DNA of 64,000 nucleotides from an uncultured Parabacteroides sp. Its GTDB lineage: Bacteria > Bacteroidota > Bacteroidia > Bacteroidales > Tannerellaceae. The translations under genes and the position numbers were made by a program. Shown here piece by piece: positions 44,615 through 53,950 of this stretch. The stretch covers positions 62,001-126,000 of the forward strand of contig URZO01000002.1 of assembly GCA_900552465.1 (NCBI GenBank), given 5' to 3'. The notes beneath the pieces were generated by a model. That model did no database searches, was not told the DNA's origin, and was given only the letters and a program-made list of their open reading frames with translations. Position 1 is the first letter of the stretch; each line of letters begins with the position of its first letter.

Positions 44615-46924
44615 TTATCTCTTTTGTTTATCGTTCACTGAGAATGAATACGGGAGATCTTCCGGATTCACGCCTCTCTGCATATTCGGCTTGTCACCCA
44701 TCTTGATGTCCAGCACGCCGCCTTTCAGCAGTTCGAAGTGTTCCAGGTAGTTCTTCGTATAGTTCTTTCCATCGAATGTCATCGACTCGATGTAGATGTT
44801 CTTGTCACTGTTGGCCGGAGCATTGATCACCAGGTTCTTTCCGTTCTCGAAATGCAGCGTGGCTTTCTTGAACAGAGGAGCGCCGAGGACGTACTGCGTC
44901 GTTCCGGGAGCAACCGGATAGAATCCGAGGGCTGAAAAAACGTACCAGGCGGAAGTCTGTCCGTTGTCCTCATCGCCACAATAACCGTCCGGAGTCGGCG
45001 TATACATGCGATTCATCACCTGGCGCAACCAGTATTGGGCTTTCCAGGGTTCACCTGCATAGTTATACAGATAGATCATATGCTGGATCGGTTGGTTGCC
45101 ATGTGCGTAGTTACCCATATTCATAATCTGCATTTCGCGGATTTCATGAATCACCTGTCCGTAATAGCTGTCGTCGAATACAGGTGGCACGGCAAATACG
45201 GAATCCAGCATGGCTACAAATTCCTTTTTCCCGCCCATCAGGTCAATCAGTCCCTGTGGGTCATGGAAGACAGACCAGGTGTAGTGCCAACTGTTACCTT
45301 CCGTGAAGGCATCACCCCATTTCAACGGAGAGAAGGGAGCCATAAAGGTACCGTCTTGGTTCTTTCCGCGCATCAGCTTGGTTTCCTTGTCGAACAAGTT
45401 CTTATAATTCATTGCCCGTTTTGCATAGAGGTCCAGTTCCTTTTTAGGACGACCCAGATCTTTTGCTATCTGGTAGATGCACCAGTCGTTATAGGCGTAT
45501 TCCAGCGTGCGGGCTGCATTCTCGTTGATTTTCACATCATAAGGCACGTAGCCCAGCTTGTTGTAGTATTCATGCCCGAGACGACCGGTTGAGGAAACGG
45601 TCGGATGTACATTCTCCGTTCCGTGGATCAGTCCTTTATAGAGCGTTTCCAGGTCGTCCACCTTTATGCCTTTCATATAGGCATCAACCAATACGGAGGC
45701 AGAGTTATTACCGACCATACAGCCACGATGTCCCGGACTTGCCCATTCGGGGAAGAATCCGCTTTCTTTATAGGTATTAATCAAACCTTCCTGCATCTCC
45801 TTCGCCATCGTCGGATACATCAGGTTCAGGAACGGGAACAGACAACGGAATGTATCCCAGAAACCTGTATCGGTAAACATATATCCGGGCAGCACTTCGC
45901 CATTGTACGGGCTGTAGTGCACCACTTTTCCGGCTGCATCGATTTCGTAGAACTTACGCGGGAACAGCAGTGAGCGGTACATACAGGAATAGAACGTGCG
46001 GAATTGGTCCGTCGTCCCTCCTTCCACTTCGATCTTGCCCAGTTCCTTATTCCAGACATCTTTGCCTTTCTGAACCAATGTATCGAAGTTATCGTTGCCC
46101 AACTCCTTCATGTTGACGGCCGCCTGGTCGAAACTGATAAAAGAGGAAGCGACTTTCGCATGTACGACTTCTCCTTTAGTTGTCTTGAAGCCTATTACCG
46201 CTCCTACATGATCGGAGGCCTGCTCGCGTGCACCTTCTTTGAGGGCTGCATCTGCAAAGGTCGCTTCGTAGGTGAACGGTTTGTCGAACTCGATGATGAA
46301 ATAGTTCTTGAAGTTATCGGGAACACCGCCGCTATTCTTGGTCGTATAGCCGATGATCTTGTTTTCTTCCGGGATCACCTTTATATAGGAACCTTTATCG
46401 AGTGCATCCACCACAATATAAGAATGTTCGTTTTCGGGAAAGGTGAAGCGAAACATGGCGGCACGGTCGGTCGGTGTCAATTCGGTTTTCACGTCGTGCT
46501 CGGCCAGATAGACTTCATAATAATACGGTTTGGCGATTTCGCTTTTATGTGAGAACCAACTGGCGCGTTTATCCTCGTTGAACTCCGGAGCGCCGACAAC
46601 CGGCATGATTGCAAACTGTCCGTAGTCGTTGATCCAGGGGCTCGGCTGGTGGGTTTGCTTGAAACCGCGTATTTTGTTGGCCGTATAAACATAGGCCCAT
46701 CCATCGCCCATCTTGCCGGTCTGCGGTGTCCAGAAGTTCATGCCCCAGGGACGCGCAATGGCAGGATAGGGATTACCGGTCGACAATTCAAAAGTCGACT
46801 GCGTCCCCATCAAAGGATTCACATACTCCACCGGATCGAAAGCCACGTCTGCCGCAGCAGCAGGCCTTCCCAGGCTGGTTAGCATAGCGATAAGGGCAAA
46901 GGCCCATATACTTTTTTTCTTCAT
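44615..46924 (-). CDS. GH92 family protein with Gln at the catalytic-acid position
   Basis: The 769-residue protein has a cleavable signal (residues 1-24, AAAA) and no lipobox, so it is predicted periplasmic. It aligns over its length with the family. However, the acid motif NEPxxH reads NQPIQH, with Gln611 where Glu is expected; the base motif GDEDNGQTSAWYVFS is kept. In characterised family members, Gln at this position goes with hydrolysis of mannose-alpha-1-phosphate diesters, where leaving-group protonation is not needed. The activity here is an inference. It lies between susD and the other GH92 gene. Confidence 0.9.
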   Translation of the reverse strand: MKKKSIWAFALIAMLTSLGRPAAAADVAFDPVEYVNPLMGTQSTFELSTGNPYPAIARPWGMNFWTPQTGKMGDGWAYVYTANKIRGFKQTHQPSPWINDYGQFAIMPVVGAPEFNEDKRASWFSHKSEIAKPYYYEVYLAEHDVKTELTPTDRAAMFRFTFPENEHSYIVVDALDKGSYIKVIPEENKIIGYTTKNSGGVPDNFKNYFIIEFDKPFTYEATFADAALKEGAREQASDHVGAVIGFKTTKGEVVHAKVASSFISFDQAAVNMKELGNDNFDTLVQKGKDVWNKELGKIEVEGGTTDQFRTFYSCMYRSLLFPRKFYEIDAAGKVVHYSPYNGEVLPGYMFTDTGFWDTFRCLFPFLNLMYPTMAKEMQEGLINTYKESGFFPEWASPGHRGCMVGNNSASVLVDAYMKGIKVDDLETLYKGLIHGTENVHPTVSSTGRLGHEYYNKLGYVPYDVKINENAARTLEYAYNDWCIYQIAKDLGRPKKELDLYAKRAMNYKNLFDKETKLMRGKNQDGTFMAPFSPLKWGDAFTEGNSWHYTWSVFHDPQGLIDLMGGKKEFVAMLDSVFAVPPVFDDSYYGQVIHEIREMQIMNMGNYAHGNQPIQHMIYLYNYAGEPWKAQYWLRQVMNRMYTPTPDGYCGDEDNGQTSAWYVFSALGFYPVAPGTTQYVLGAPLFKKATLHFENGKNLVINAPANSDKNIYIESMTFDGKNYTKNYLEHFELLKGGVLDIKMGDKPNMQRGVNPEDLPYSFSVNDKQKR

Positions 46925-47002
46925 AATATCGTTACTATTTATATTAAAAATTTAACCTTGAATATTCTCTAACGTTTATTATTCAAACGACTCTTATTCA
47001 TA

Positions 47003-47010
47003 CAAATATA
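47003..47010 (-). promoter_or_regulatory. Candidate -7 element (TATATTTG) for the GH92 pair
   Basis: TATATTTG on the minus strand matches TANNTTTG and lies 78 bases before the GH92 start at 46924, just downstream of a terminator. The -33 side is only T-rich. Confidence 0.45.
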
Positions 47011-47039
47011 ATGATTATTCCTATAATATAAAAGCTCTG

Positions 47040-47075
47040 AAAAAAAAGGGGAGACAAATAGAACTGTCTCCCCTT
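47040..47075 (-). terminator. Strong rho-independent terminator between susD and the GH92 genes
   Basis: On the minus strand AAGGGGAGAC pairs with GTCTCCCCTT (10-bp stem, 10-base loop) and is followed by eight T. It lies 60 bases beyond the susD stop. Confidence 0.9.
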
Positions 47076-47134
47076 CCAATAAATCCTTCTATATTTTGAT
47101 TTCCGGTTTATCCCTCCGGATAGACCTCCGTCAT

Positions 47135-48712
47135 TTATTTAAGAGAATAACCGTCATTCTGGGTCAGACTCGGGTTACGCTGGATTTCATTGATAGAAAT
47201 CGGCCATAACAAGTCTGTTTTCTTAAATGTAGCTCCCGATGCATTTGTAGCGCCAATCAGCTCTTGAAAATCAACTTTGCCCGCTTCCGTCTCGGAGATT
47301 ACCGGGAATTTTCCGGTACGCAGACAGTCATCCCAAATCTTAAATTCCAACGGGAACTCGCGCAAACGTTCCAACCAACATTCTTTTATAAATAAATCTT
47401 TCGACAGGGCCTGTAACTCGCTTGCATATTGTGCGGCAGTCTTGCCATTCATATCAGCACGAGCCTTCACTTGCGCCAGACAATTGGCAGCTTCAGACGT
47501 AACTCCTGCGCTTTGTGCTATGGATTCGGCGGCAACCAACAACGCTTCCGAATAACGGAAGAAGTTCTGGTCTTTCGTTCCACGTCCTGTTGTCAACAAA
47601 GCATCTTCATCAAACCAATACCAACAACCGGCTGCCGATTTAGACTCCCATACGGCTCCCGTGTTCGGGTTCGTATATTTCCAATGGAAGAACTGATTCG
47701 GCTGAATACGCAAATCTTGTTTATCATACACATTCAGGAAGCGGTTTGTAGGACCGTATACGCGTTCCATGATCGAATAGGTTCCAAATGTAGCCACAGC
47801 AGAAGCATCGCAGGAATAAGTAGGCCACCAATCGCCGGTATGAATAGATGCATCATATTCGACAGCATAGATCACCTCATCCAAATCATCTGTTGTACGG
47901 AGTTTATTAAAGGCGCTGTTCATGGCAAGATCCTCATTAGCCGTCAGTTTGTGGGGAGATTCCACTACTATTTTGGCATAAGTGGCGGCATCCGCATATT
48001 TACCTTGCTGCAAATAGACATCAGCCAGCATCATGGCAGCAGCATATTTTGTAATACGATGCGCATTATCTGCAAATTTAGCAGCAGGAAGAACTTCAAC
48101 AGCTTCCTTCAAATCGGACTCTATCAAAGCATAAACTGTTTCGACCGGAGTACGTTCGAGATACAGGTTTTCGATCGACTCATACGGTTCGGTCGGCATC
48201 GGGACTGCACCTAACATTTTTACCAGGTAGAAATAATTGAAAGCACGGAAGAATTTTGCTTCTGCAACTAATCTCGCTGACGTCGATTCACTCATTGCGA
48301 TATCCGGAATATGTTTGATCGCACCGTTCGCAACGTTGATGCATTTATAACACTCGTCCCATACACCATCTATCATACTGGACACAGTACTGGTGTTTTG
48401 CTGGCGAGTCAGTTCACGTGCATATTTACAAACAACTTCCTGTCCTTCATAACTGTTTGTGAAATATCCGGTCAGCATACCGGAGATCGAAGCATTAGGA
48501 CCGATATAGGCAGAGGGAGCCTGTGCGATACGCATAACGGCTCCATTGCGGTATAAGTAATTGACATTCGCCTCTGCCTGTTCTGCAGTCTTGTAATAGT
48601 CAACGGAAGTCAAGGAAGATTTCGGATTTTCATCCAGGAAATTACAGGACGTCATACCTGTCAGGCCGACGCATAATACAGCGATTGTTAATATCTTTCT
48701 CATTTTCTTCAT
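47135..48712 (-). CDS. SusD/RagB-family surface glycan-binding lipoprotein
   Basis: The 525-residue lipoprotein (Cys23 in MTSC, followed by NFLDENPKSS) is the surface lid of the SusC channel. It has the family's TPR-like helices and the C-terminal block RREFPLEFKIWDD-like (LERLREFPLEFK). It captures the glycan and hands it to SusC. It is encoded 15 bases after susC on the same strand and is followed by a strong terminator before the GH92 genes. Confidence 0.95.
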   Translation of the reverse strand: MKKMRKILTIAVLCVGLTGMTSCNFLDENPKSSLTSVDYYKTAEQAEANVNYLYRNGAVMRIAQAPSAYIGPNASISGMLTGYFTNSYEGQEVVCKYARELTRQQNTSTVSSMIDGVWDECYKCINVANGAIKHIPDIAMSESTSARLVAEAKFFRAFNYFYLVKMLGAVPMPTEPYESIENLYLERTPVETVYALIESDLKEAVEVLPAAKFADNAHRITKYAAAMMLADVYLQQGKYADAATYAKIVVESPHKLTANEDLAMNSAFNKLRTTDDLDEVIYAVEYDASIHTGDWWPTYSCDASAVATFGTYSIMERVYGPTNRFLNVYDKQDLRIQPNQFFHWKYTNPNTGAVWESKSAAGCWYWFDEDALLTTGRGTKDQNFFRYSEALLVAAESIAQSAGVTSEAANCLAQVKARADMNGKTAAQYASELQALSKDLFIKECWLERLREFPLEFKIWDDCLRTGKFPVISETEAGKVDFQELIGATNASGATFKKTDLLWPISINEIQRNPSLTQNDGYSLK

Positions 48713-48727
48713 CTGTTTAATTGTTCA

Positions 48728-51700
48728 TTAAAATGTCACATTCACACCGAACGTAAATGTCCGGGCTCTCGGATATGAGAAGAAGGTCATATTCTGACCG
48801 AATTTGTCCATTTGGGAAGAGCTTTCAGGATCATATCCGTTAAACTCTTTCGAGCAAAGCAAGAATGCATTGTTCACATTCGCATACAACCGCAATCCTG
48901 ATAAACCGATAGATTTAATCATATTGGGCTCAAAGTTATATCCGAGCTGAATCAGGTTACAACGCAGATAAGAACCATCGGCCACCCACTGTGAGTCTGT
49001 TTTTGTATCCTGTCCTGCATGGTCAATACCGTTATGCTTACCGCTACTCAGATAAATCATCTGCTGCATGGCATCCGGATTTGTTCCGTCGTAAGCATCA
49101 TACAAGATGTTACTTAAACCGTTAGTAATACCAAAACGGTCATAAGTAGAGTGATAGAAACGTTGCAAGGTTTCGACGCCCCAGACAAACTGCATATCGA
49201 CAGTCAAATCAAAATTCTTATAGCTGAATGTATTCACAAAGCTACCGGTCCAATCAGGCAGACCTTTACCGATGATCTCTTTTTCTTCAGAACGTTTGGC
49301 ACGACCGATCTGATTCTTCTCACAGTTTCCTGCTTCAAAATCTTCTTTGGTATAAACGCCGTAACGCTTGTATCCGTAGAAACTACCCATACTTTCGCCG
49401 ACACGCAGGATGCTACCTCCGTTCACCCAATCGTACATGTAGATGTCTTCGTCATTATCACCTAAGGCCAGGATTTCATTCTTATTGTAATTCAGATTCA
49501 ATGTTGAAGACCATGTAAAATCATTCGTCTGTATCGGCGTTCCATTAATCATGATATCCAATCCCTGATTTCTTACCGAACCGATATTCTTGAATACGGA
49601 ACTGAAACCTGTAGCATGAGGTAACGGACAATCCAGTAACAAGTCTGTCGTTTTCTTATTGTAGTATGAGATATCAAAATTCAAGCGGTTCTGGAACAGG
49701 CCTAAGTTGAAACCAACATCGAACTGTCCGGTTTTTTCCCATTTCAAATCCGGATTGCCCATCGTCTTGACATACGACCACGGTCCTCGTTTGCCATCCA
49801 GCAAATCGGTTCCTGCATCCACATTTGCCAACGATTTGTAAGGATCGATTTCCGAGTTACCAGTCAGACCATAGCTGGTATGCAATTTCAGGTTACTGAT
49901 CAGTTCGCTGTCTTTCAGGAAATCTTCCTGTGAGATATTCCATGCCAAACCAGCAGAAGGGAAGAATGCATATTTATTGTTCTCACCGAATTTGGAAGAA
50001 CCGTCGACACGGGCCGTCACTGTAGCCGAATAACGATCTTTATACGTATAGGCAAAGCGCAGGAAATAAGAGTTCATAGCCCATCTGTTCCAACTGGATT
50101 CGGGAGCCGAAGGATTTGTTCCGACCTGCATATTGTTTTCTTCATAGAAATCATCCGAGAAACCTTCCGTATAAGAGCGGTCATAGCTTCTTGTACGTTC
50201 CTGCCAGGACAGACCGGCCATGGCATTCAAACGGTGTTCACCAAATACTTTATTGTAAGTCAGGTAAGTTTCTTCCTGCCAGTATAAGGTATTAGTATGA
50301 TTGATTTCGGCACGTCCCTGTTGCTGCATAGAAATGTTATTCAGGTCGCGGGCCGAATATTCCTTATAAGTACGCTGGTGAGAGTCGATACCCAACTGGG
50401 TTTTCAAATCCAGCCCATCCAACAAATGGAATGTAAGGGCCATGTTTCCGAATATTTGGGTATTATATCTCATTCTCTTCTGCTTTTCCAGAATCATGAC
50501 CGGATTCGACATACCTTCCAATCCGAACATATTACTTTGTGTCATTGAAGTCGTACTGGTCGTATATTTGCCATCCATATCCCGTACCGGATACCAAGGC
50601 ACCATTTCAATCATGGTACGGCGGGCGTCCTGTCCACCTCCATCTTCCGGCGTATAGCGGCCCCAAGTATGGTTCACCAGCAAGTTAACAGCCGTTGACA
50701 GCCAAGTAGTCGGATTAGCATCATAAGCTACTTTGGCATTTAAACGCTTGTTGTAAGTATTCATCACAATACCCTGCTGATCCGTATAGTTCAGGAAAGC
50801 ACCCATAGAAGACTTTTTACCGGCCTGTTGAATGTTGATCTGGTGGTTATGAGAAACAGCAGTGCGTGTTGCTTCTTTCTGCCAATCCGTATCATAAAGC
50901 GGATTACCATTAGCATCAAAATAATTCCGATCGCTGAACCAATAGGTACGGTCCAAAGACCAATCCTTACCCATGTATTCATTCTCATTAGCCAGACCAA
51001 TCATAAAGGCATCACACCATTCCTTTGAATTCAAAAGATCCATATAACGCGCCATCTGGCTGAGACTTACAGATCCCTGATAGCTTACCTGCGTACCTTC
51101 GCCGCCTTTTTTACCACGTTTGGTCGTTACCATTATTACACCGTTGGCACCGCGCGCACCATAAATAGCAGCAGCAGAAGCATCTTTCAATACTTCCATA
51201 CTTTCTATATCATTCGGGTTAACCAACTGGAAGTCTTCCATAACAACACCGTCCACAACATACAACGGATCAGATGATGAGTTGATAGTAGCCATACCAC
51301 GAATCACTACACGGTTGGCATAAGCGCCCGGCTGGCTGGAGTTTGAAAAGATATTTACACCGGACACTTTACCACGCAAGTTTTCCAGCGCACTGAAGTT
51401 TTGAGACTTTGCCAATTCTTCTCCCTTGGCAACGCCGATAGAACCTGTAACATCCGACTTACGCATCGTACCGTAACCCACAACCACGACCTCTTCCAAA
51501 GCCTGTGAGTCTTCCGTCAGCATGACAGTAAAGGATGTCTGGTTTCCAACCGGCAGTTCTTTTGTCAGGTAACCGATAAAAGAAACTTGCAGGATAGCGC
51601 CTTCCGGCACATCGGAAATCGTAAAGTTTCCATCCATATCCGTCATTGTGCCGTTAGTCGTACCTTTAATAATGACATTGGCGCCGGCTACCGGACCGAA

Positions 51701-52087
51701 TTCATCGTTTACGACACCGGTAATCGTTTTACCATCCTGGGCTACGACCGGGCTTGCGTTCTTCGTCAAAACGATATAATCGTTTTCAAACGCATACTTT
51801 ACATTCGAACGACCGAATGCTTCACTTAAATACTGAGCGACAGTTTTATTCCCTGATTTAACAGAAACTGTTTCGTTCGTATTCACTTCATTTTTACTAT
51901 AGACAAACAGGTAGTCCGTTTGCTTCTCTACTTGATCGATAAACTCACCGATCGTCAAATTCTTTCCGCTGATATTGACTCTTGCATTTTGCGAACTCGT
52001 TTTTGCCGCAAAGGAAGAGAATACGCAAAGGAAAAGAAGGAAGGCTGAAATTCTCATGACATTTAGAAATTTCGGTTCTTTTTTCAT
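48728..52087 (-). CDS. SusC/RagA-family TonB-dependent outer-membrane transporter with STN domain
   Basis: The 1,119-residue protein has a signal peptide, a STN secretin/TonB domain (about 45-110), a carboxypeptidase-regulatory-like repeat (about 118-200) and a plug with LEEVVVVGYGT and YVVDGVVMEDF. A 22-strand barrel follows, ending in ARTFTFGVNVTF. The N-terminal STN domain is the sign of control by an ECF sigma/FecR anti-sigma pair, and both are encoded directly upstream. It imports the glycan caught by SusD. Confidence 0.96.
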   Translation of the reverse strand: MKKEPKFLNVMRISAFLLFLCVFSSFAAKTSSQNARVNISGKNLTIGEFIDQVEKQTDYLFVYSKNEVNTNETVSVKSGNKTVAQYLSEAFGRSNVKYAFENDYIVLTKNASPVVAQDGKTITGVVNDEFGPVAGANVIIKGTTNGTMTDMDGNFTISDVPEGAILQVSFIGYLTKELPVGNQTSFTVMLTEDSQALEEVVVVGYGTMRKSDVTGSIGVAKGEELAKSQNFSALENLRGKVSGVNIFSNSSQPGAYANRVVIRGMATINSSSDPLYVVDGVVMEDFQLVNPNDIESMEVLKDASAAAIYGARGANGVIMVTTKRGKKGGEGTQVSYQGSVSLSQMARYMDLLNSKEWCDAFMIGLANENEYMGKDWSLDRTYWFSDRNYFDANGNPLYDTDWQKEATRTAVSHNHQINIQQAGKKSSMGAFLNYTDQQGIVMNTYNKRLNAKVAYDANPTTWLSTAVNLLVNHTWGRYTPEDGGGQDARRTMIEMVPWYPVRDMDGKYTTSTTSMTQSNMFGLEGMSNPVMILEKQKRMRYNTQIFGNMALTFHLLDGLDLKTQLGIDSHQRTYKEYSARDLNNISMQQQGRAEINHTNTLYWQEETYLTYNKVFGEHRLNAMAGLSWQERTRSYDRSYTEGFSDDFYEENNMQVGTNPSAPESSWNRWAMNSYFLRFAYTYKDRYSATVTARVDGSSKFGENNKYAFFPSAGLAWNISQEDFLKDSELISNLKLHTSYGLTGNSEIDPYKSLANVDAGTDLLDGKRGPWSYVKTMGNPDLKWEKTGQFDVGFNLGLFQNRLNFDISYYNKKTTDLLLDCPLPHATGFSSVFKNIGSVRNQGLDIMINGTPIQTNDFTWSSTLNLNYNKNEILALGDNDEDIYMYDWVNGGSILRVGESMGSFYGYKRYGVYTKEDFEAGNCEKNQIGRAKRSEEKEIIGKGLPDWTGSFVNTFSYKNFDLTVDMQFVWGVETLQRFYHSTYDRFGITNGLSNILYDAYDGTNPDAMQQMIYLSSGKHNGIDHAGQDTKTDSQWVADGSYLRCNLIQLGYNFEPNMIKSIGLSGLRLYANVNNAFLLCSKEFNGYDPESSSQMDKFGQNMTFFSYPRARTFTFGVNVTF

Positions 52088-52237
52088 AACTTTGCTCCGT
52101 TTACTTGTTAATACTTAATTTGTTGGAATTTTGTGTTAGCTTTTGGGCCGGTAGGTGCGGGAACACTTATCGGTCCTTTTTATATCTTCTTTTCTCTAAA
52201 TCATAGGCAGTAGCATTAAATTAAAGATTAAACATGT

Positions 52238-53215
52238 TTAGCGTATCGTGATACAGTTGGTTTCCTCATCCTTTACGAAGGAGAAATAATATACTTTCTG
52301 CAGGGTTTGGAGCACACTCTCAACCCCGTCACGCTGTCGGAATTTACCACTGAACCGGTATTGATCCAGCTTCTTGTTTTTCTGTATAATTGTTATGTCA
52401 TAATACAGCTCGAGCTTCTTGATAATCTCGCTGAAAGGGACATCGTCAAAAGCGTAGATGCCTTCTTTCCACAGAAGGAAATCGGTGTTGTCATAATAGC
52501 GTTTTTCCAGTCTTTCTCCCGTCCAGAAAACACATTCATGCGGGGCAATCTGCAAGGCTTCCGCTTCATCATCGCCGCTATAGACTTTGACCGAACCTTC
52601 GACCAACGAAGCGTTAAACTCTTCATTCCCTTTATAGGCAAAGACATTAAACTTCGTTCCCAGCACTTTTATATTGGCTTTCTCCGTCGAGACGATAAAG
52701 GGAACTTCTTCATTCCGCTTCACTTCAAAGAAGGCTTCTCCGTCCAGTTCCACCCGCCGTTCTTTCTTATCGAAATGGTTCGGATAACGCAAAGTCGAAC
52801 GGGCATTCAGCCATACGGTCGTCCCGTCATGCAATTTCAGCAAGGCGCGCTGTCCGGAAGGGGTGGAAAATTCTTCATAAGCGACTACAGGCTGTTCGGC
52901 GGTTGGCTGTTCCGGCCGGCTGGTAATCAGCCAGGTCGAGATAACGGCTATACAAACGGCAGCTGCATATCCTATGATATGTTTATAAAGAATCGCATGC
53001 GATTCTTTTATCCTGGAGTGTTTAAACTCCAGGAGCTTTCCTACGGCACGCGGCTCATCATCTTCCGCCGGCATCCATGAAGTCAGGGCGCGGATATTCT
53101 GGACAGACAAAAACTCTTTCTTCAGTTCGGCATCTGTCTCCATTGCGGCAAACAACTGTTTTTTCTCTTTTGCAGTTATTTCTCCGTAAAAATATTTCGT
53201 TATCAGTTCATGCAT
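52238..53215 (-). CDS. FecR-family anti-sigma factor
   Basis: The 325-residue inner-membrane protein has a cytoplasmic N-terminal sigma-binding part, one membrane helix near residues 82-102, and a periplasmic FecR domain (STPSGQRALLKLHDGTTVWLNA..RRVELDGEAFFEVK). A C-terminal DUF4974 domain (VPFSEIIKKLELYYDI) would interact with the SusC STN domain. It lies 69 bases after the sigma gene and 150 bases before susC, so it is the signal transducer of this locus. Confidence 0.95.
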   Translation of the reverse strand: MHELITKYFYGEITAKEKKQLFAAMETDAELKKEFLSVQNIRALTSWMPAEDDEPRAVGKLLEFKHSRIKESHAILYKHIIGYAAAVCIAVISTWLITSRPEQPTAEQPVVAYEEFSTPSGQRALLKLHDGTTVWLNARSTLRYPNHFDKKERRVELDGEAFFEVKRNEEVPFIVSTEKANIKVLGTKFNVFAYKGNEEFNASLVEGSVKVYSGDDEAEALQIAPHECVFWTGERLEKRYYDNTDFLLWKEGIYAFDDVPFSEIIKKLELYYDITIIQKNKKLDQYRFSGKFRQRDGVESVLQTLQKVYYFSFVKDEETNCITIR

Positions 53216-53284
53216 TTCTTCTGCTGTTATAAAAGGGAGCGATTATCTCTTCAGTCACCACTAAAAGACAATCGTAAATAAATA

Positions 53285-53824
53285 TTATTTAACACTAACA
53301 AGGAATAGTAACAGGGGCAGGTAGTCTTTCAGTTCGACACGAAGTTTCTTTAAGGCGATGGAAATATGGTTCTCTACGGTGTTTGTCGAGATATTCAGTT
53401 CTTCGGCTATTTCCCGGTATTTCATCCCTTCGATACGGCTTTTTAAAAATATTTCACGACAGCGTTCCGGCAATTTATCAATTGCATTCGCAATCACTTT
53501 CTCAATATCTTCCTCCGACGAAAAGGTATAGTTCAACTGTTCGAGTGACATCAATTTAAAGGATAGTTCCTGCTTGTATTCTTCCGCCACCACTTTATGG
53601 CGAAGATAATCGAGGCTCCGATTCTTTACAAGTGAAAAAAGGTAGGAAACCAAGCTGATGCGGATATCCAACACTTCCCGCTTCTCCCATAGAAGAAGAA
53701 ATACATCCTGAACGACATTCTCGGCATCCTCTTCAAACAATACATATTCCTTAGCAAAACGAAGCATACGGGAATAATACATGACGTATATTCTATCAAA
53801 GCTATTCTGTATGTCTTTTCCCAT
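53285..53824 (-). CDS. ECF sigma factor of the polysaccharide utilisation locus
   Basis: The 179-residue sigma factor has region 2 (YSRMLRFAKEYVLFEEDAENVVQDVF, LVSYLFSLVKNRSLDYLR) and region 4 with the helix-turn-helix (REIAEELNISTNTVENHISIALKKL). It matches the Bacteroides-type RNA polymerase sigma-70 factors paired with FecR. It should activate susC upon a glycan signal. Confidence 0.95.
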   Translation of the reverse strand: MGKDIQNSFDRIYVMYYSRMLRFAKEYVLFEEDAENVVQDVFLLLWEKREVLDIRISLVSYLFSLVKNRSLDYLRHKVVAEEYKQELSFKLMSLEQLNYTFSSEEDIEKVIANAIDKLPERCREIFLKSRIEGMKYREIAEELNISTNTVENHISIALKKLRVELKDYLPLLLFLVSVK

Positions 53825-53872
53825 AGAAGTAAAAGCGTTTGTTTTTTAGACTCTTTATATATGCATCGAAGG

Positions 53873-53880
53873 CAAAGATA
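53873..53880 (-). promoter_or_regulatory. Candidate -7 element (TATCTTTG) for the sigma gene
   Basis: TATCTTTG on the minus strand matches TANNTTTG and lies 48 bases ahead of the sigma ATG at 53824. The divergent symporter ATG at 53951 is 70 bases away. No TTG at the usual -33 spacing was found. Confidence 0.45.
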
Positions 53881-53950
53881 TAAAAGATTTGTAACATACA
53901 TTACAGAAAGTGCATTTGCATTTTTAACCAAAGACTGTTTTCTTTGTATT

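Noticed and set aside
52150..52182. Terminator between fecR and susC
   Set aside because: GGACCGATA..TACCGGCCC can form a stem in the susC leader, but no T run follows on the minus strand and the pairing is patchy.
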